Of a stretch of 12,746 bases of DNA, positions 1 to 9,637 are shown in pieces. Under the pieces are notes generated by a model. The model worked only from the letters and a program-made list of their open reading frames with translations, ran no database searches and had not been told where the DNA came from. A program made the translations under genes and the position numbers. Positions within the stretch are counted from its first letter, which is position 1. Every line of letters begins with the position of its first letter. The DNA is from JAMLIN01 sp041676645. Its GTDB lineage: Bacteria > Pseudomonadota > Gammaproteobacteria > Burkholderiales > Burkholderiaceae_E. The stretch is taken from the NCBI GenBank assembly GCA_041676645.1, contig JBAYRO010000093.1, forward strand, positions 1 through 12,746. Reading direction: 5' to 3'.

Positions 1-26
1 GAAGGCAAGGCTGGCGAAGGCAAGGC
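1..26 (+). repeat. Short tandem repeat encoding EGKAG
   Basis: The 11-mer GAAGGCAAGGC at 1-11 recurs at 16-26, giving a 15-base period that is in frame and encodes EGKAG twice. It is a low-complexity coding repeat in the tail of the upstream gene and could vary in copy number between strains. The window begins inside it, so the full number of units is unknown. Confidence 0.5.
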
Positions 27-108
27 CGGGGCTGGCGACGGTGCCGGCGCCACCGCCAAGCCGGCGGCAACCGGCCCAGCCGGGTCCGGGTCGGCGAAGG
101 CGCCCTGA
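1..108 (+). CDS. C-terminal end of an unidentified upstream protein (partial)
   Basis: The frame beginning at base 1 is open for 35 codons and ends at a TGA at 106-108, 59 bp before aspS. The visible residues are almost entirely Gly, Ala, Lys, Pro and Thr, starting with two copies of EGKAG, so this is a disordered low-complexity tail and no domain can be seen. In many gammaproteobacteria the genes just upstream of aspS encode an FmdB-family zinc-ribbon protein and a DUF502 membrane protein, and either may carry such a tail. That assignment is inference from gene order only. The reading frame is supported by the clean stop just ahead of aspS and by its GC-rich third positions. Confidence 0.55.
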   Translation, partial: EGKAGEGKAGAGDGAGATAKPAATGPAGSGSAKAP

Positions 109-167
109 CGGATCGGGCCCGTCGCATCCGGTGTGGGGCGACGGGAAACAGACGGAGTATCCAAGCG

Positions 168-1961
<1,794 letters not shown>

Positions 1962-1984
1962 GCCCGGGCGGGCCGGAGCCAGGG

Positions 1985-2434
1985 GTGAAGATCCCGGAGT
2001 CGGTGCTGGTGGTCGTCCACACGTCGCAGGCGCGAGTCCTGCTACTCGAGCGGGCCGACCATCCCGGCTTCTGGCAGTCGGTGACCGGCAGCCGGGAGCC
2101 CGGCGACAGCGACCTGCCCGCGACCTGCCTGCGTGAGCTGGGCGAGGAAACCGGCCTCGGCCCGGCCGACGGGGAACTCACCGACTGGCGGCGGACCAAC
2201 CGCTATAGGATCTATCCGCACTGGCGATCCCGGTATGCGCCAGGGGTGACGCACAATACCGAGCATGTATTCGGATTCGAACTCGAGCGCGAGCGCGAGA
2301 TCGTCCTCGCGCCCGACGAGCACACGCGGTATCGCTGGCTCGACTGGCGGGCGGCGGCCGAGCGATGCTTCTCCACCACCAACATCGCCGCGATCCGCGA
2401 GGTCCCGGCGCGGCTCGGGCAGGGCCGGGCGTGA
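1985..2434 (+). CDS. nudB: Dihydroneopterin triphosphate diphosphatase (Nudix hydrolase NudB)
   Basis: NudB removes pyrophosphate from dihydroneopterin triphosphate, an early step of folate synthesis. The 149-aa product matches E. coli NudB in length (150 aa) and in its family-specific sequences: FWQSVTGS (29-36), an HWRSRYAPGVTHNTE stretch in the second half, and the closing RYRWLDW. The Nudix box begins at G35 and holds RELGEETGL at 50-58, including the metal-binding E54 and E55. It departs slightly from the consensus: the first Glu is Asp41, and eight rather than seven residues separate it from R50. The frame stays open far upstream inside aspS, so the start must be chosen. GTG at 1985 has GGAG at 1975-1978 with a six-base spacer and gives the right N-terminus; no ATG is available nearby. 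Its TGA overlaps the GTG of the next gene. NudB next to aspS is a common gammaproteobacterial arrangement. Confidence 0.92.
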   Translation: MKIPESVLVVVHTSQARVLLLERADHPGFWQSVTGSREPGDSDLPATCLRELGEETGLGPADGELTDWRRTNRYRIYPHWRSRYAPGVTHNTEHVFGFELEREREIVLAPDEHTRYRWLDWRAAAERCFSTTNIAAIREVPARLGQGRA

Positions 2435-3432
2435 CTGAGCCCGTCGTCGACGGCATCGAGCACGGCGCCGCGCAGGCTTCGCTCGAACCCATGCCGGCTG
2501 CCGATCCCCGCGCCGACGCCGAACCCGCGGCCGGCACGCCGTCGGGCGCCCCGATCAGGAAGCTCAAGCGCCTGCGCGTTGCGACCTACAACATCCACAA
2601 GGGTGTGCTGCGCGACGTCTTCGGCCTGCGCCGGGTGCCGGTGATCCACGACCTGCGGGCACGGCTTCACGAGCTCGACGCGGACCTGATCTTCCTGCAG
2701 GAGGTGCAGGGGCAGAACTCGCGCCACGCGATCCGCTTCGAGTCCTTCTGGCCCAGCGAACCCCAGGATGTCTTCCTGGCCCGCTCGCCCTCGCTCAAGA
2801 ACGTGTTCGAAACCGCCTACGGCAACAACGCGAGCTACCTGCACGGCCACCACGGCAACGCCTTGCTGTCGCGCTTCCCGATCCTGCATCGGGAAAATCG
2901 CGACGTCTCCGACCATGCGCTGGAAAAGCGCGGGGTCCTGCACTGCATCGTCGATATCGCCGGTCTCGAGACCCACTGCTTCGTCGTCCACCTGGGGCTC
3001 TTCGCCCGCAGCCGGGAGCGCCAGGTCGATGCCCTGATCGAGTGGATCGACCGCCTCGTGCCGCCCACGGCGCCGGTGCTGATCGGTGGCGACTTCAATG
3101 ACTGGCGCGGCAAGCTCTCCGACCGCCTGTGCGAGGCGCTGGGCACCCAGGAGGTGTTCGATGCCTGCCGGCCGCGCCGCACCCAGCAGGTGATGTACTA
3201 CGTCAGGGACCGGCTCGCCGGGCTCGGGCTCGAGATGGAGCCCGAGACCATGCGCCTGCCCAGGCGGGTGCGGACCGCCCGCACCTATCCGGCGCTGGTG
3301 CCCTGGCTGCGCATGGACCGGATCTACCAGCGTGGCTTCGAGGTGCAGGCCGCGCAGGTCCTGGCGGGGCCCGAATGGGCCCGACTGTCGGACCACAGTC
3401 CGCTGGTGACCGATCTGGGGTTCCGGAGCTAG
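2431..3432 (+). CDS. ybhP: Endonuclease/exonuclease/phosphatase family protein, YbhP-like
   Basis: This belongs to the metal-dependent EEP (DNase I-like) superfamily. With the GTG start the protein has 333 aa, and the EEP domain covers about residues 47-333. Visible catalytic motifs are N54 (TYNIHKG), E91 (FLQEVQ), H187 (VVHLGL), D221 and N223 (GGDFNDW), D296 (RMDRIY) and the terminal D321-H322 (LSDHSPL). Sequences such as HGHHGNALLSRFPI and EKRGVLHC closely resemble E. coli YbhP, which also sits directly before clsB. Its substrate is not established; a DNA or a phospholipid/phosphoester target are both conceivable. The first 45 residues are a Pro/Ala-rich extension absent from E. coli YbhP (253 aa). 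The GTG at 2431 overlaps the nudB stop (GTGA), suggesting translational coupling. An in-frame ATG at 2491 (residue 21) is the main alternative start. Confidence 0.88.
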   Translation: MTEPVVDGIEHGAAQASLEPMPAADPRADAEPAAGTPSGAPIRKLKRLRVATYNIHKGVLRDVFGLRRVPVIHDLRARLHELDADLIFLQEVQGQNSRHAIRFESFWPSEPQDVFLARSPSLKNVFETAYGNNASYLHGHHGNALLSRFPILHRENRDVSDHALEKRGVLHCIVDIAGLETHCFVVHLGLFARSRERQVDALIEWIDRLVPPTAPVLIGGDFNDWRGKLSDRLCEALGTQEVFDACRPRRTQQVMYYVRDRLAGLGLEMEPETMRLPRRVRTARTYPALVPWLRMDRIYQRGFEVQAAQVLAGPEWARLSDHSPLVTDLGFRS

Positions 3433-3435
3433 CGC

Positions 3436-4740
3436 ATGCGCAGTCCGGATGGCCCGGATGTCGCGCCGGTCTATGCCACCCTGCCGCTCTACGGAAGTCT
3501 CAAGACCCGCCTGCAGGACGGCCATGAAGTCATTCTTCTCCAGTCGGGCGATGCCTACTTCGCCGCGCTCGTCGAGGCGATCGAGGCGGCGCACGACACG
3601 GTCTTCGTCGAAACCTACATCTTCAACGACGATCCCTCGGGCCGGCGCATCGCGCGTGCCCTGGCCGACGCTGCGGCACGCGGAGTGCGGGTCCACCTGG
3701 TGGTCGACGGCTTCGGCACCCGCCGCTTCGACGGCGAGATCGGGGCCTTGCTGGAGAGCTGCCCGGGATCGGTCGAGGTCTTTCGCCCCGAGCGTGATGC
3801 GTTGATGTTCGACCGTCGCCGGCTGCGGCGGCTGCATCGCAAGCTCGCGGTGGTCGACTCGCGGCTTGCCTTCATCGGCGGCATCAACCTGCTGGACGAC
3901 CATGTCGACCCGAACCATGGGTCACTCGATTCGCCACGGCTCGACTTCGCGGTGCAGGTCCGTGGGCCGCTGGTTGCGCATGTCAGCGTCGCAGCGCAAC
4001 GACTCTGGCACGAGATCAAGCTGGTCAATCGCTCCCTGCACCGGGAGCGTCCCGTGCTGGGTAGCGTGGGCGGCGAGCCCGAACGGGGCGGACGGGGCGC
4101 CGGCGGTGCGCTGCAGCAGGCGTGGTCGGAGGCCCGTACCGTCACCAGCGAGGTGACCCCGGTGGGCAGCGTGCGCGCCCAGTTCGCGGTGCGGGACAAC
4201 TTCCGCCACCGGCGCACGATCGAGCGCTGGTACCTGCGCCGGATCGCCCAGGCGCGGGAGGATGTCCTCATCGCCAATGCCTACTTCCTGCCCGGTACCC
4301 GGTTCCGGCGGGCGCTGACCATGGCCGCCCAGCGTGGCGTGCGGGTGCGGCTGCTGCTGCAGGGCCGGGTCGAGTACCGCCTGCAGCACTACGCCACCCA
4401 GGCCCTCTACGAGCAGCTGCTGGCGGCCGGTATCGAGATCTACGAATACCGCAGCAGCTTCCTGCACGCGAAGGTGGCGGTGGTCGACCATCACGCCACG
4501 GTCGGTTCGTCGAACATCGATCCGCTCTCGCTGCTCCTCGCCCGGGAAGGCAATGTCTTCATCGAGGACGCCGAGTTCGCCGGCGAGTTGCGTGATCGCC
4601 TCGACCATGCGATTCGCGACGGCAGCAGCGTGGTCGCGCTCGACGCCTATCGTCGTCGGCCCTGGTACCAGCGCCTGCTGCATTCCGTCGCCTTCGGGCT
4701 GCTGAGGTTCGTCGTCTCGCTGAGCGGCGAGCGGTATTGA
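3436..4740 (+). CDS. clsB: Cardiolipin synthase B (two-HKD phospholipase D family)
   Basis: ClsB-type enzymes make cardiolipin at the cytoplasmic membrane by phosphatidyl transfer through a covalent phosphohistidine intermediate. The 434-aa protein carries two HKD motifs: H134-R-K136 with D141 (LHRKLAVVDSRLAFIGG) and H344-A-K346 with D351 (FLHAKVAVVD), the second followed by the typical GSSNIDPLSL. The stretch DVLIANAYFLPG (276-287) and the glycine-rich RGVRVRLLLQG (300-310) also fit E. coli ClsB (413 aa). There is no N-terminal pair of membrane helices as in ClsA, which favours the ClsB class. A hydrophobic C-terminal patch (about 414-429) may help membrane contact. A Gly/Arg-rich linker (about 208-226) separates the halves. 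The ATG lies 3 bp after the ybhP stop, with GGAG at 3425-3428 inside the end of ybhP. The ybhP-clsB order equals that of E. coli. Its TGA overlaps the next ATG by one base. Confidence 0.93.
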   Translation: MRSPDGPDVAPVYATLPLYGSLKTRLQDGHEVILLQSGDAYFAALVEAIEAAHDTVFVETYIFNDDPSGRRIARALADAAARGVRVHLVVDGFGTRRFDGEIGALLESCPGSVEVFRPERDALMFDRRRLRRLHRKLAVVDSRLAFIGGINLLDDHVDPNHGSLDSPRLDFAVQVRGPLVAHVSVAAQRLWHEIKLVNRSLHRERPVLGSVGGEPERGGRGAGGALQQAWSEARTVTSEVTPVGSVRAQFAVRDNFRHRRTIERWYLRRIAQAREDVLIANAYFLPGTRFRRALTMAAQRGVRVRLLLQGRVEYRLQHYATQALYEQLLAAGIEIYEYRSSFLHAKVAVVDHHATVGSSNIDPLSLLLAREGNVFIEDAEFAGELRDRLDHAIRDGSSVVALDAYRRRPWYQRLLHSVAFGLLRFVVSLSGERY

Positions 4741-7700
4741 TGCGCTGGTGGTCCGTCCCGCTTGCCATCGCCGGTGTCGTGGCCGCCATGCTGCTGGGGC
4801 TGGCGATCGCGCTCGCGGTCGGCTTCGATTGGCGTGATCCCGCCTGGCGCGGACTGCTCGAGCGCGAGCTGGCGCGGACGGCGGGACGTCCCGTCGCCCT
4901 GGCGGGGCCGGTTCGCCTGCGGGTCTCGGGCGAGCCGGTGCTGGCGCTCGAGGATGTCCGGATCGGCGCGCCCGCGGATGCATCGAACGAAGCCGCGGGA
5001 GGGGGTGGGGACGAGGAACGTGGAGAGGACATTGCGAACACCGAGCTGCGCATCGCCCGGCTCGAGCTGAGGGTCGGGCTGCTGGCGAGCCTGGCGGCGC
5101 GCTGGCCGCACATCGAGCATTTCGTGGCCGAGGGCATCGAATGGGCGGGCGCCGTGGTCGAGGATGGCGAGCCCGTCGCCATCCTCGTCGAGCACGCCGA
5201 AGGCAGTGCGCACGCAGCGGGTCCGACCGAACTGCAGGCCAGCGGCAGGATCGCGGGCCAGCCCTGGCGGGCCGAGTTGCGGGGCGGGGCGCTGGCCGCG
5301 CTGGCCGATGCCGATGCGGACTGGCCGCTGGAGGTGTTCATCGAGGCGATCGGCGCCAGCGTGGGGATCGGCGGGGCGCTGGAAGCCACCGGAGCGCAGG
5401 AGGGGCGTGTCCTCGCCGGCGAGTTCGATTTCGGAATCGGCGCGGCCGATCCCCAGGCGTCGGCGCGCCTGCTCGAGGCCGAACTGCCCGGCCTCGGCCC
5501 GGGGGCCCTGGCCGGGCACCTGCGCCTGGCGCCGGGCAGGGTCGAGTTGCGCAAGCTGCAGGGCAGCGTCGGCGCCAGCCGCTTCGGTGGCGAGCTCGAT
5601 ATCGTCCCGGGCGCCGATCGGCCCCGGATCGAGGGCCGGATCGGTGCCGCCGTGCTCGACATGCGACCTTTCCTCGGCCAGCGAATCGAAGCGCAGGCCG
5701 ACGCCGGACCGGATGCCGGATCGTCGCGGACGCTGGTCGAGTGGTACCGTGGGCTCGACGATGCCAGCCTGCCGCTTGGCGGCATGCGGCTTGCCGATGC
5801 GCGCATCGCGCTGGCGGTCGATCGATGGATCGGGATGCCGGCCGATGTCGGGGCGGCCAGCGCCGAGATCGTGCTGGCCGACGGACGTCTCGATGCCCCG
5901 TTGCGAGCCCATATCGCCGGAGTCGACCTGGCCGGCGAACTGCATGCCAATGCGGATGCCGAGGGCGGGATCCATGCCGATCTCGCGCTCGGCACCGCCG
6001 ATACGCCGCTCGGCGGCCTGGCCCGCTGGCTGTTCGGGATCGAGGATCTTCGCGGCGCGCTCGGCGGCTTCTCGATGCGGCTCGTCGCCCGGGGCGCCTC
6101 GATGCGCGAGATCGTCGACACCACGGAGCTGCGCCTGGTCGTCGCCCGCGGCGGGCTCAGCTACGGTCATGCTCCGGGCCAGCGCCCGGTGGCGTTCGAG
6201 CTCGGCAGCCTGGCGATGTCGGGCGGGGCCGGCGAGCCCCTCGCCATCGAGGCCAACGGCAGCCTGCTCGATGAACCGGTGGCATTCAGCCTCCTTACCG
6301 ATCCGCCGCACCGGATCGTGCGCAGCGGCGCCTCTTCGCTGAGCCTGCGCGCCAGCTCGCGCAGCCTGGAGCTCGTTCTCGACGGACGGGTCGCGGCCGA
6401 CGCCGTGGGCGCGGCCCGCGATGCCGCCCATCTCACGCTGCAACTCGATGCCGGCGATGCGCGCGACCTCGCCCGGTGGCTGGGCGTCGAGATCGCCGAG
6501 GCGATGCCGCTCGCCCTGGCGGCCCGCCTGCGCGGTACGCGCCAGCGCTGGCGGATCGAGCCGCTGGAGGCATCGCTGGGAGTTCATCGCATCGCCGGCA
6601 CGGTGTCGTACCGGGCACAGGACGAAACGCCGGGCCTGGCGATCAGTCTCGAGGCGCCGCAGGTCGACATCGACGAACTCTCCGGGCTGCTCGCGCGTGC
6701 CTCGGAGGATGCGGGTGAACTGTCGCTCGATATCCCGATCCTGCCCGCCCGCCTCGAGCTCGCCGACGTCGACCTCGACTTGCGGATCGGCGAGATCCGC
6801 CGCAGTGCCCTGGCGATCCGCGACCTGCGGCTTGCCGCGAGCATCCGGGAGGGCTACATGAGCGCATCGCCGTTGTCACTGGTGGCGCTCGGAGTGCCGC
6901 TGGCGGGGGCGCTCGAAATCGACCTGCGCAGCGATGTGCCGGCGATGAACTGGTGGCTGGCCGGCAGCGATGTCGATGCGGGAGGCTTGCTGCGTCGGCT
7001 CGGTTTCGGGGAACGCGTCGATGCGGCCTTCGCTTCGCTCAGCATGCATCTGGCGGCGCGCGGCAGCCGGCTCGGCGACCTGCTGGATGCATCGGCGATG
7101 ACCACCGAGATCGTCGGTGGCCGTGTGGACCTGCTCGATCCGGGCAGCGGCGGTGTCGCCGGTTTCGAGCTCACCACCGGCAGCCTGGTGGCGGCGCCGG
7201 GCGAACCGCTGCGCGCCGCCGCTTCGGGCCGCGCCGGCCCGGATCCGGTCGCCATCGCCCTGCAGGCCGCCAGCCTGCGCGAACTGGTCGATGTCGAGCG
7301 GCGCATCCCCCTGACGGTAGAGGCCGCACTGGGCGGCGCGCGCATCGCCCTGGCGGGCGACCTCGAGCGGCCCCTGGGGGCGGGCCTGCGGATGGCGATC
7401 GACATTGCGGGCGAGCGGATCGACGGCTGGTCGGCGCCGAGCGGCATCGACCTGCCCGGCTGGGGGCCCTATGCGCTGGCCGGTGATCTCGTCATCGACG
7501 GATCCGGCTACCGCGTCGAGGATGCCCGTATCTCGGTCGGCAGTTCGAGTGTCCGGGGCGCCGCCCGGCTCGATACCTCCGGTTCGCCGCCCCGGCTGGA
7601 ACTGCGCTTCGATGCGCCGGTGCTCGACCTGGACGATTTCACCGATGCCGGCTGGTCGCCGTTCGCGGACGAGGAAGCACGGGCGCCGACCGGCGCGGCG

Positions 7701-8738
7701 GAGACGGCCGATCCATCCGGCGCCGGCGCGACCCTCGCCGAGGTCGGCGAGCAGGCGGCCCGCGCCAGCGATGAGCTGCAGCGCCTGCTCGATCCGGCCA
7801 CGCTCGCCCGTCTCGATGCCGATGTCGACATCGACATCGAGTCCCTGCGGGCCGGGGATGTCCGTTTCGGCGACGCCCTGCTACGCCTCTCGGTCGCCGG
7901 GGGGCGCGCCCGCCTCGATCCGGTCGAGGCAGCGGTCGGCGAGGGCCGGATCCGGCTCGTCCTCGACTATGCGCCGCTCGCCTCTGGCGCGGTCGACACT
8001 TCGATCGATCTGTCGCTCGATCGGGTCGACTACAGCCTGATCGCGCATCGGATCGATCCGGATGCCGATGTGGCGGGCGAGATCGATGCCCGGCTCGAGA
8101 TCCGCGCCCTGACACCGACCCTGTCGCAGGCGATGCGCTACGGCAACGGTACGCTGAGCTTCCAGCTGCGGCCGCGGAGCATGCGCGCCGATGTCTTCGA
8201 TCTCTGGGCCGGCAACCTGTTCATCGCCCTGGTCACGCAGTTCGATGCGCAGGATGGCAGCACGGTCAATTGCGCGCATGGCGAGTTCGAGCTTGCCGAC
8301 GGAGTGCTGCACGCGCAGCGCATGCTGATCGACACGACTCGCGTCCGGGTGCTCGGGAAGGGCGAGGTCGACTTCAACGACGCCAGCCTCGCGCTGCGCT
8401 TCGATCCCTGGCCCAAGCGCGCGGCGTTCTTCAGCCTGGCGACGCCGATCGAGGTTGCGGGCGGCTTCGACGACTACACGATCGGGCCGCGTCCCGGCGA
8501 TGTGCTCATGACCGGCCTGCGCCTGCTCAGCTCGGTGGTCTGGGTGCCGGTGATGAAGCTGGCCGGCGCCAGCTCGCCGGCCGATGGTTCCGACGTCTGC
8601 GAAGCGTCGTCGGGCGGTGGTGCGCCGGACGACGCAGCGGCGCAATCCGCAGCGGGCGGAGCAGCGTCCGGGCCGCCCCCGTCGTGGTTCCCGTTCAACC
8701 CCTCGGTCGACGGGATCGATCCCTACGGCGGTCCGTGA
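4740..8738 (+). CDS. Very large AsmA-family protein, candidate phospholipid-transport bridge
   Basis: This 1332-aa protein has one N-terminal membrane helix (about V6-F29) followed by a long, presumably periplasmic region rich in alternating beta-strand-like segments. An AsmA-type N-terminal domain follows the helix (GRPVALAGPVRL, then LALEDVRIG). The C-terminal AsmA domain is near residues 1120-1250: QAMRYGNGTLSF, then DTTRVRVLGKGEVDF, then FFSLATPIEVAGGFDD, a pattern I associate with YhjG-type members. The last 60 or so residues are Ala/Ser/Gly/Pro-rich and probably disordered. AsmA-family proteins (AsmA, TamB, YhdP, YdbH, YhjG, YicH) are implicated in moving phospholipids between inner and outer membrane. 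Its length resembles TamB and YhdP, about twice AsmA or YhjG. ATG at 4740 overlaps the clsB stop (TGATG). TTG at 4737 would add only one residue and is less likely. The tight junction with clsB suggests co-expression of cardiolipin synthesis and lipid transfer. Confidence 0.85.
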   Translation: MRWWSVPLAIAGVVAAMLLGLAIALAVGFDWRDPAWRGLLERELARTAGRPVALAGPVRLRVSGEPVLALEDVRIGAPADASNEAAGGGGDEERGEDIANTELRIARLELRVGLLASLAARWPHIEHFVAEGIEWAGAVVEDGEPVAILVEHAEGSAHAAGPTELQASGRIAGQPWRAELRGGALAALADADADWPLEVFIEAIGASVGIGGALEATGAQEGRVLAGEFDFGIGAADPQASARLLEAELPGLGPGALAGHLRLAPGRVELRKLQGSVGASRFGGELDIVPGADRPRIEGRIGAAVLDMRPFLGQRIEAQADAGPDAGSSRTLVEWYRGLDDASLPLGGMRLADARIALAVDRWIGMPADVGAASAEIVLADGRLDAPLRAHIAGVDLAGELHANADAEGGIHADLALGTADTPLGGLARWLFGIEDLRGALGGFSMRLVARGASMREIVDTTELRLVVARGGLSYGHAPGQRPVAFELGSLAMSGGAGEPLAIEANGSLLDEPVAFSLLTDPPHRIVRSGASSLSLRASSRSLELVLDGRVAADAVGAARDAAHLTLQLDAGDARDLARWLGVEIAEAMPLALAARLRGTRQRWRIEPLEASLGVHRIAGTVSYRAQDETPGLAISLEAPQVDIDELSGLLARASEDAGELSLDIPILPARLELADVDLDLRIGEIRRSALAIRDLRLAASIREGYMSASPLSLVALGVPLAGALEIDLRSDVPAMNWWLAGSDVDAGGLLRRLGFGERVDAAFASLSMHLAARGSRLGDLLDASAMTTEIVGGRVDLLDPGSGGVAGFELTTGSLVAAPGEPLRAAASGRAGPDPVAIALQAASLRELVDVERRIPLTVEAALGGARIALAGDLERPLGAGLRMAIDIAGERIDGWSAPSGIDLPGWGPYALAGDLVIDGSGYRVEDARISVGSSSVRGAARLDTSGSPPRLELRFDAPVLDLDDFTDAGWSPFADEEARAPTGAAETADPSGAGATLAEVGEQAARASDELQRLLDPATLARLDADVDIDIESLRAGDVRFGDALLRLSVAGGRARLDPVEAAVGEGRIRLVLDYAPLASGAVDTSIDLSLDRVDYSLIAHRIDPDADVAGEIDARLEIRALTPTLSQAMRYGNGTLSFQLRPRSMRADVFDLWAGNLFIALVTQFDAQDGSTVNCAHGEFELADGVLHAQRMLIDTTRVRVLGKGEVDFNDASLALRFDPWPKRAAFFSLATPIEVAGGFDDYTIGPRPGDVLMTGLRLLSSVVWVPVMKLAGASSPADGSDVCEASSGGGAPDDAAAQSAAGGAASGPPPSWFPFNPSVDGIDPYGGP

Positions 8739-8786
8739 GGCTTAGGTCGCAGGGCCGGCACGGCGCGTCCGCCGGTGGCGCCGCGA

Positions 8787-8795
8787 TGCTAGATT
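8787..8795 (+). promoter_or_regulatory. Possible extended -10 promoter for the lipoprotein gene
   Basis: TGCTAGATT (8787-8795) reads as an extended -10: TG, one base, then TAGATT, which matches the TATAAT consensus at four of six positions. No good -35 is seen at the right distance, which extended -10 promoters can do without. Transcription would begin near 8802, leaving a very short leader that holds the strong Shine-Dalgarno sequence. It would separate the lipoprotein unit from the asmA operon upstream. This is a weak, pattern-based call. Confidence 0.25.
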
Positions 8796-8804
8796 GCCTG
8801 CGAC

Positions 8805-8810
8805 AGGAGG
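8805..8810 (+). promoter_or_regulatory. Near-perfect Shine-Dalgarno site
   Basis: AGGAGG lies five bases before the ATG at 8816. It is the best ribosome binding site in the window and fixes that ATG as the start, although the frame stays open further upstream into the end of asmA. It suggests the lipoprotein is translated strongly and independently of asmA. Confidence 0.75.
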
Positions 8811-8815
8811 AGACC

Positions 8816-9637
8816 ATGCATGATTCCCGCCATCGCGCCGGCCTCGCGCTGTGCCTGGCGCTCGCCGGCTGCGCCACGGCAACGGCGCCGGATACCGGCC
8901 CGTCCGCTGGCTTCGGGCTCGATTCCCCGGTGCGTGAACTCGTCGCCTCGGTCTCGCCATCCGGACCCGCCGAGCGCGGGCTGCGCGCCTATGCCTTGCG
9001 CATCCAGACCCTCGGCGCCGGCCCGGAAACCCGGGTCGACGTGCTCGGCCGCCAGGCCTGGCGGCCGGGCGGCATCCTGGTCGCGGTCACCGGCAGCCAG
9101 GGCGCGGGCGTCTTCGGCATGAGTCGCTCGATCGGTCTCTGTGGCCTGGTGTCCCTGCGCCTCGATGCCACGATCACCGACCAGGCCTGGCTGCCGGGCG
9201 ATCCCTCCCGTGCCCCGCTCGATGAAGTCGGCTTCACCGACGAGGTCCGTCTCGATCCCCTGACCCGGATGCAGGTCACCCACCTACGGGTCGACGGCCG
9301 GCCTTGTTCGCCGCAGCCCGACGCCGGTTTCTCCCTCGTGCTCGAAACCCGCAGCAGCCAGGCCGGCCAGGGCACCGGCGTCGGCACGACGCTGGCCGGC
9401 CAGGTGCGCTACGACTGCCGCGCCGGCCCCGGCTTCGAGCCCGCGAGCCGGCTCCATCCGCGCTTGCCGGGCGCCATGCTGCGGGTCGATTGCCGACGCA
9501 GTGGCACGGCCGCGCGCAGCGGCGGCCAGCTCGCCTACGCCTGGATCGCCAGCAGCGGCGTCTATCTCCTCACCGAGCATCGCGGCCAGGACATCGCCCA
9601 GCACTACGTCTACACCGACGTGGTCCTCGACCCATGA
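8816..9637 (+). CDS. Predicted lipoprotein of unknown function
   Basis: I do not recognise this 273-aa protein. It begins with a type II (lipoprotein) signal peptide: positive residues R5 and R7, a hydrophobic core from about A8 to A17, and a lipobox L16-A17-G18-C19, so the mature protein would start at acylated C19. Ala at the +2 position suggests sorting to the outer membrane rather than retention in the inner one. Residues 20-35 look like a flexible linker. The rest appears to be a soluble beta-rich domain with four cysteines (C109, C164, C201, C226) that could form two disulfide bonds in the periplasm. It has no repeat or catalytic motif I can name. The start is fixed by AGGAGG at 8805-8810. 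Its stop overlaps the ATG of the DUF429-like gene (ATGA at 9634-9637), so the two are probably co-translated. It lies 77 bp after asmA. Confidence 0.8.
   Translation: MHDSRHRAGLALCLALAGCATATAPDTGPSAGFGLDSPVRELVASVSPSGPAERGLRAYALRIQTLGAGPETRVDVLGRQAWRPGGILVAVTGSQGAGVFGMSRSIGLCGLVSLRLDATITDQAWLPGDPSRAPLDEVGFTDEVRLDPLTRMQVTHLRVDGRPCSPQPDAGFSLVLETRSSQAGQGTGVGTTLAGQVRYDCRAGPGFEPASRLHPRLPGAMLRVDCRRSGTAARSGGQLAYAWIASSGVYLLTEHRGQDIAQHYVYTDVVLDP

Noticed and set aside
4737..4739. TTG as the start codon of the AsmA-family gene.
   Set aside because: It adds a single residue directly before an ATG that overlaps the clsB stop in a standard TGATG junction; the ATG is the simpler choice.
2212..6587. Long minus-strand open frames (for example 2212-3918, 4559-6124 and 4647-6587) opposite ybhP, clsB and asmA.
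   Set aside because: They lie antisense to genes with clear family motifs, show no domain of their own, and are expected in very GC-rich DNA where stop codons are rare.
8761..8783. CGGCGC/GCGCCG stem with an 11-base loop after asmA, considered as a terminator.
   Set aside because: The stem is only six pairs with a long loop and no T-tract; such matches are common by chance at this base composition.
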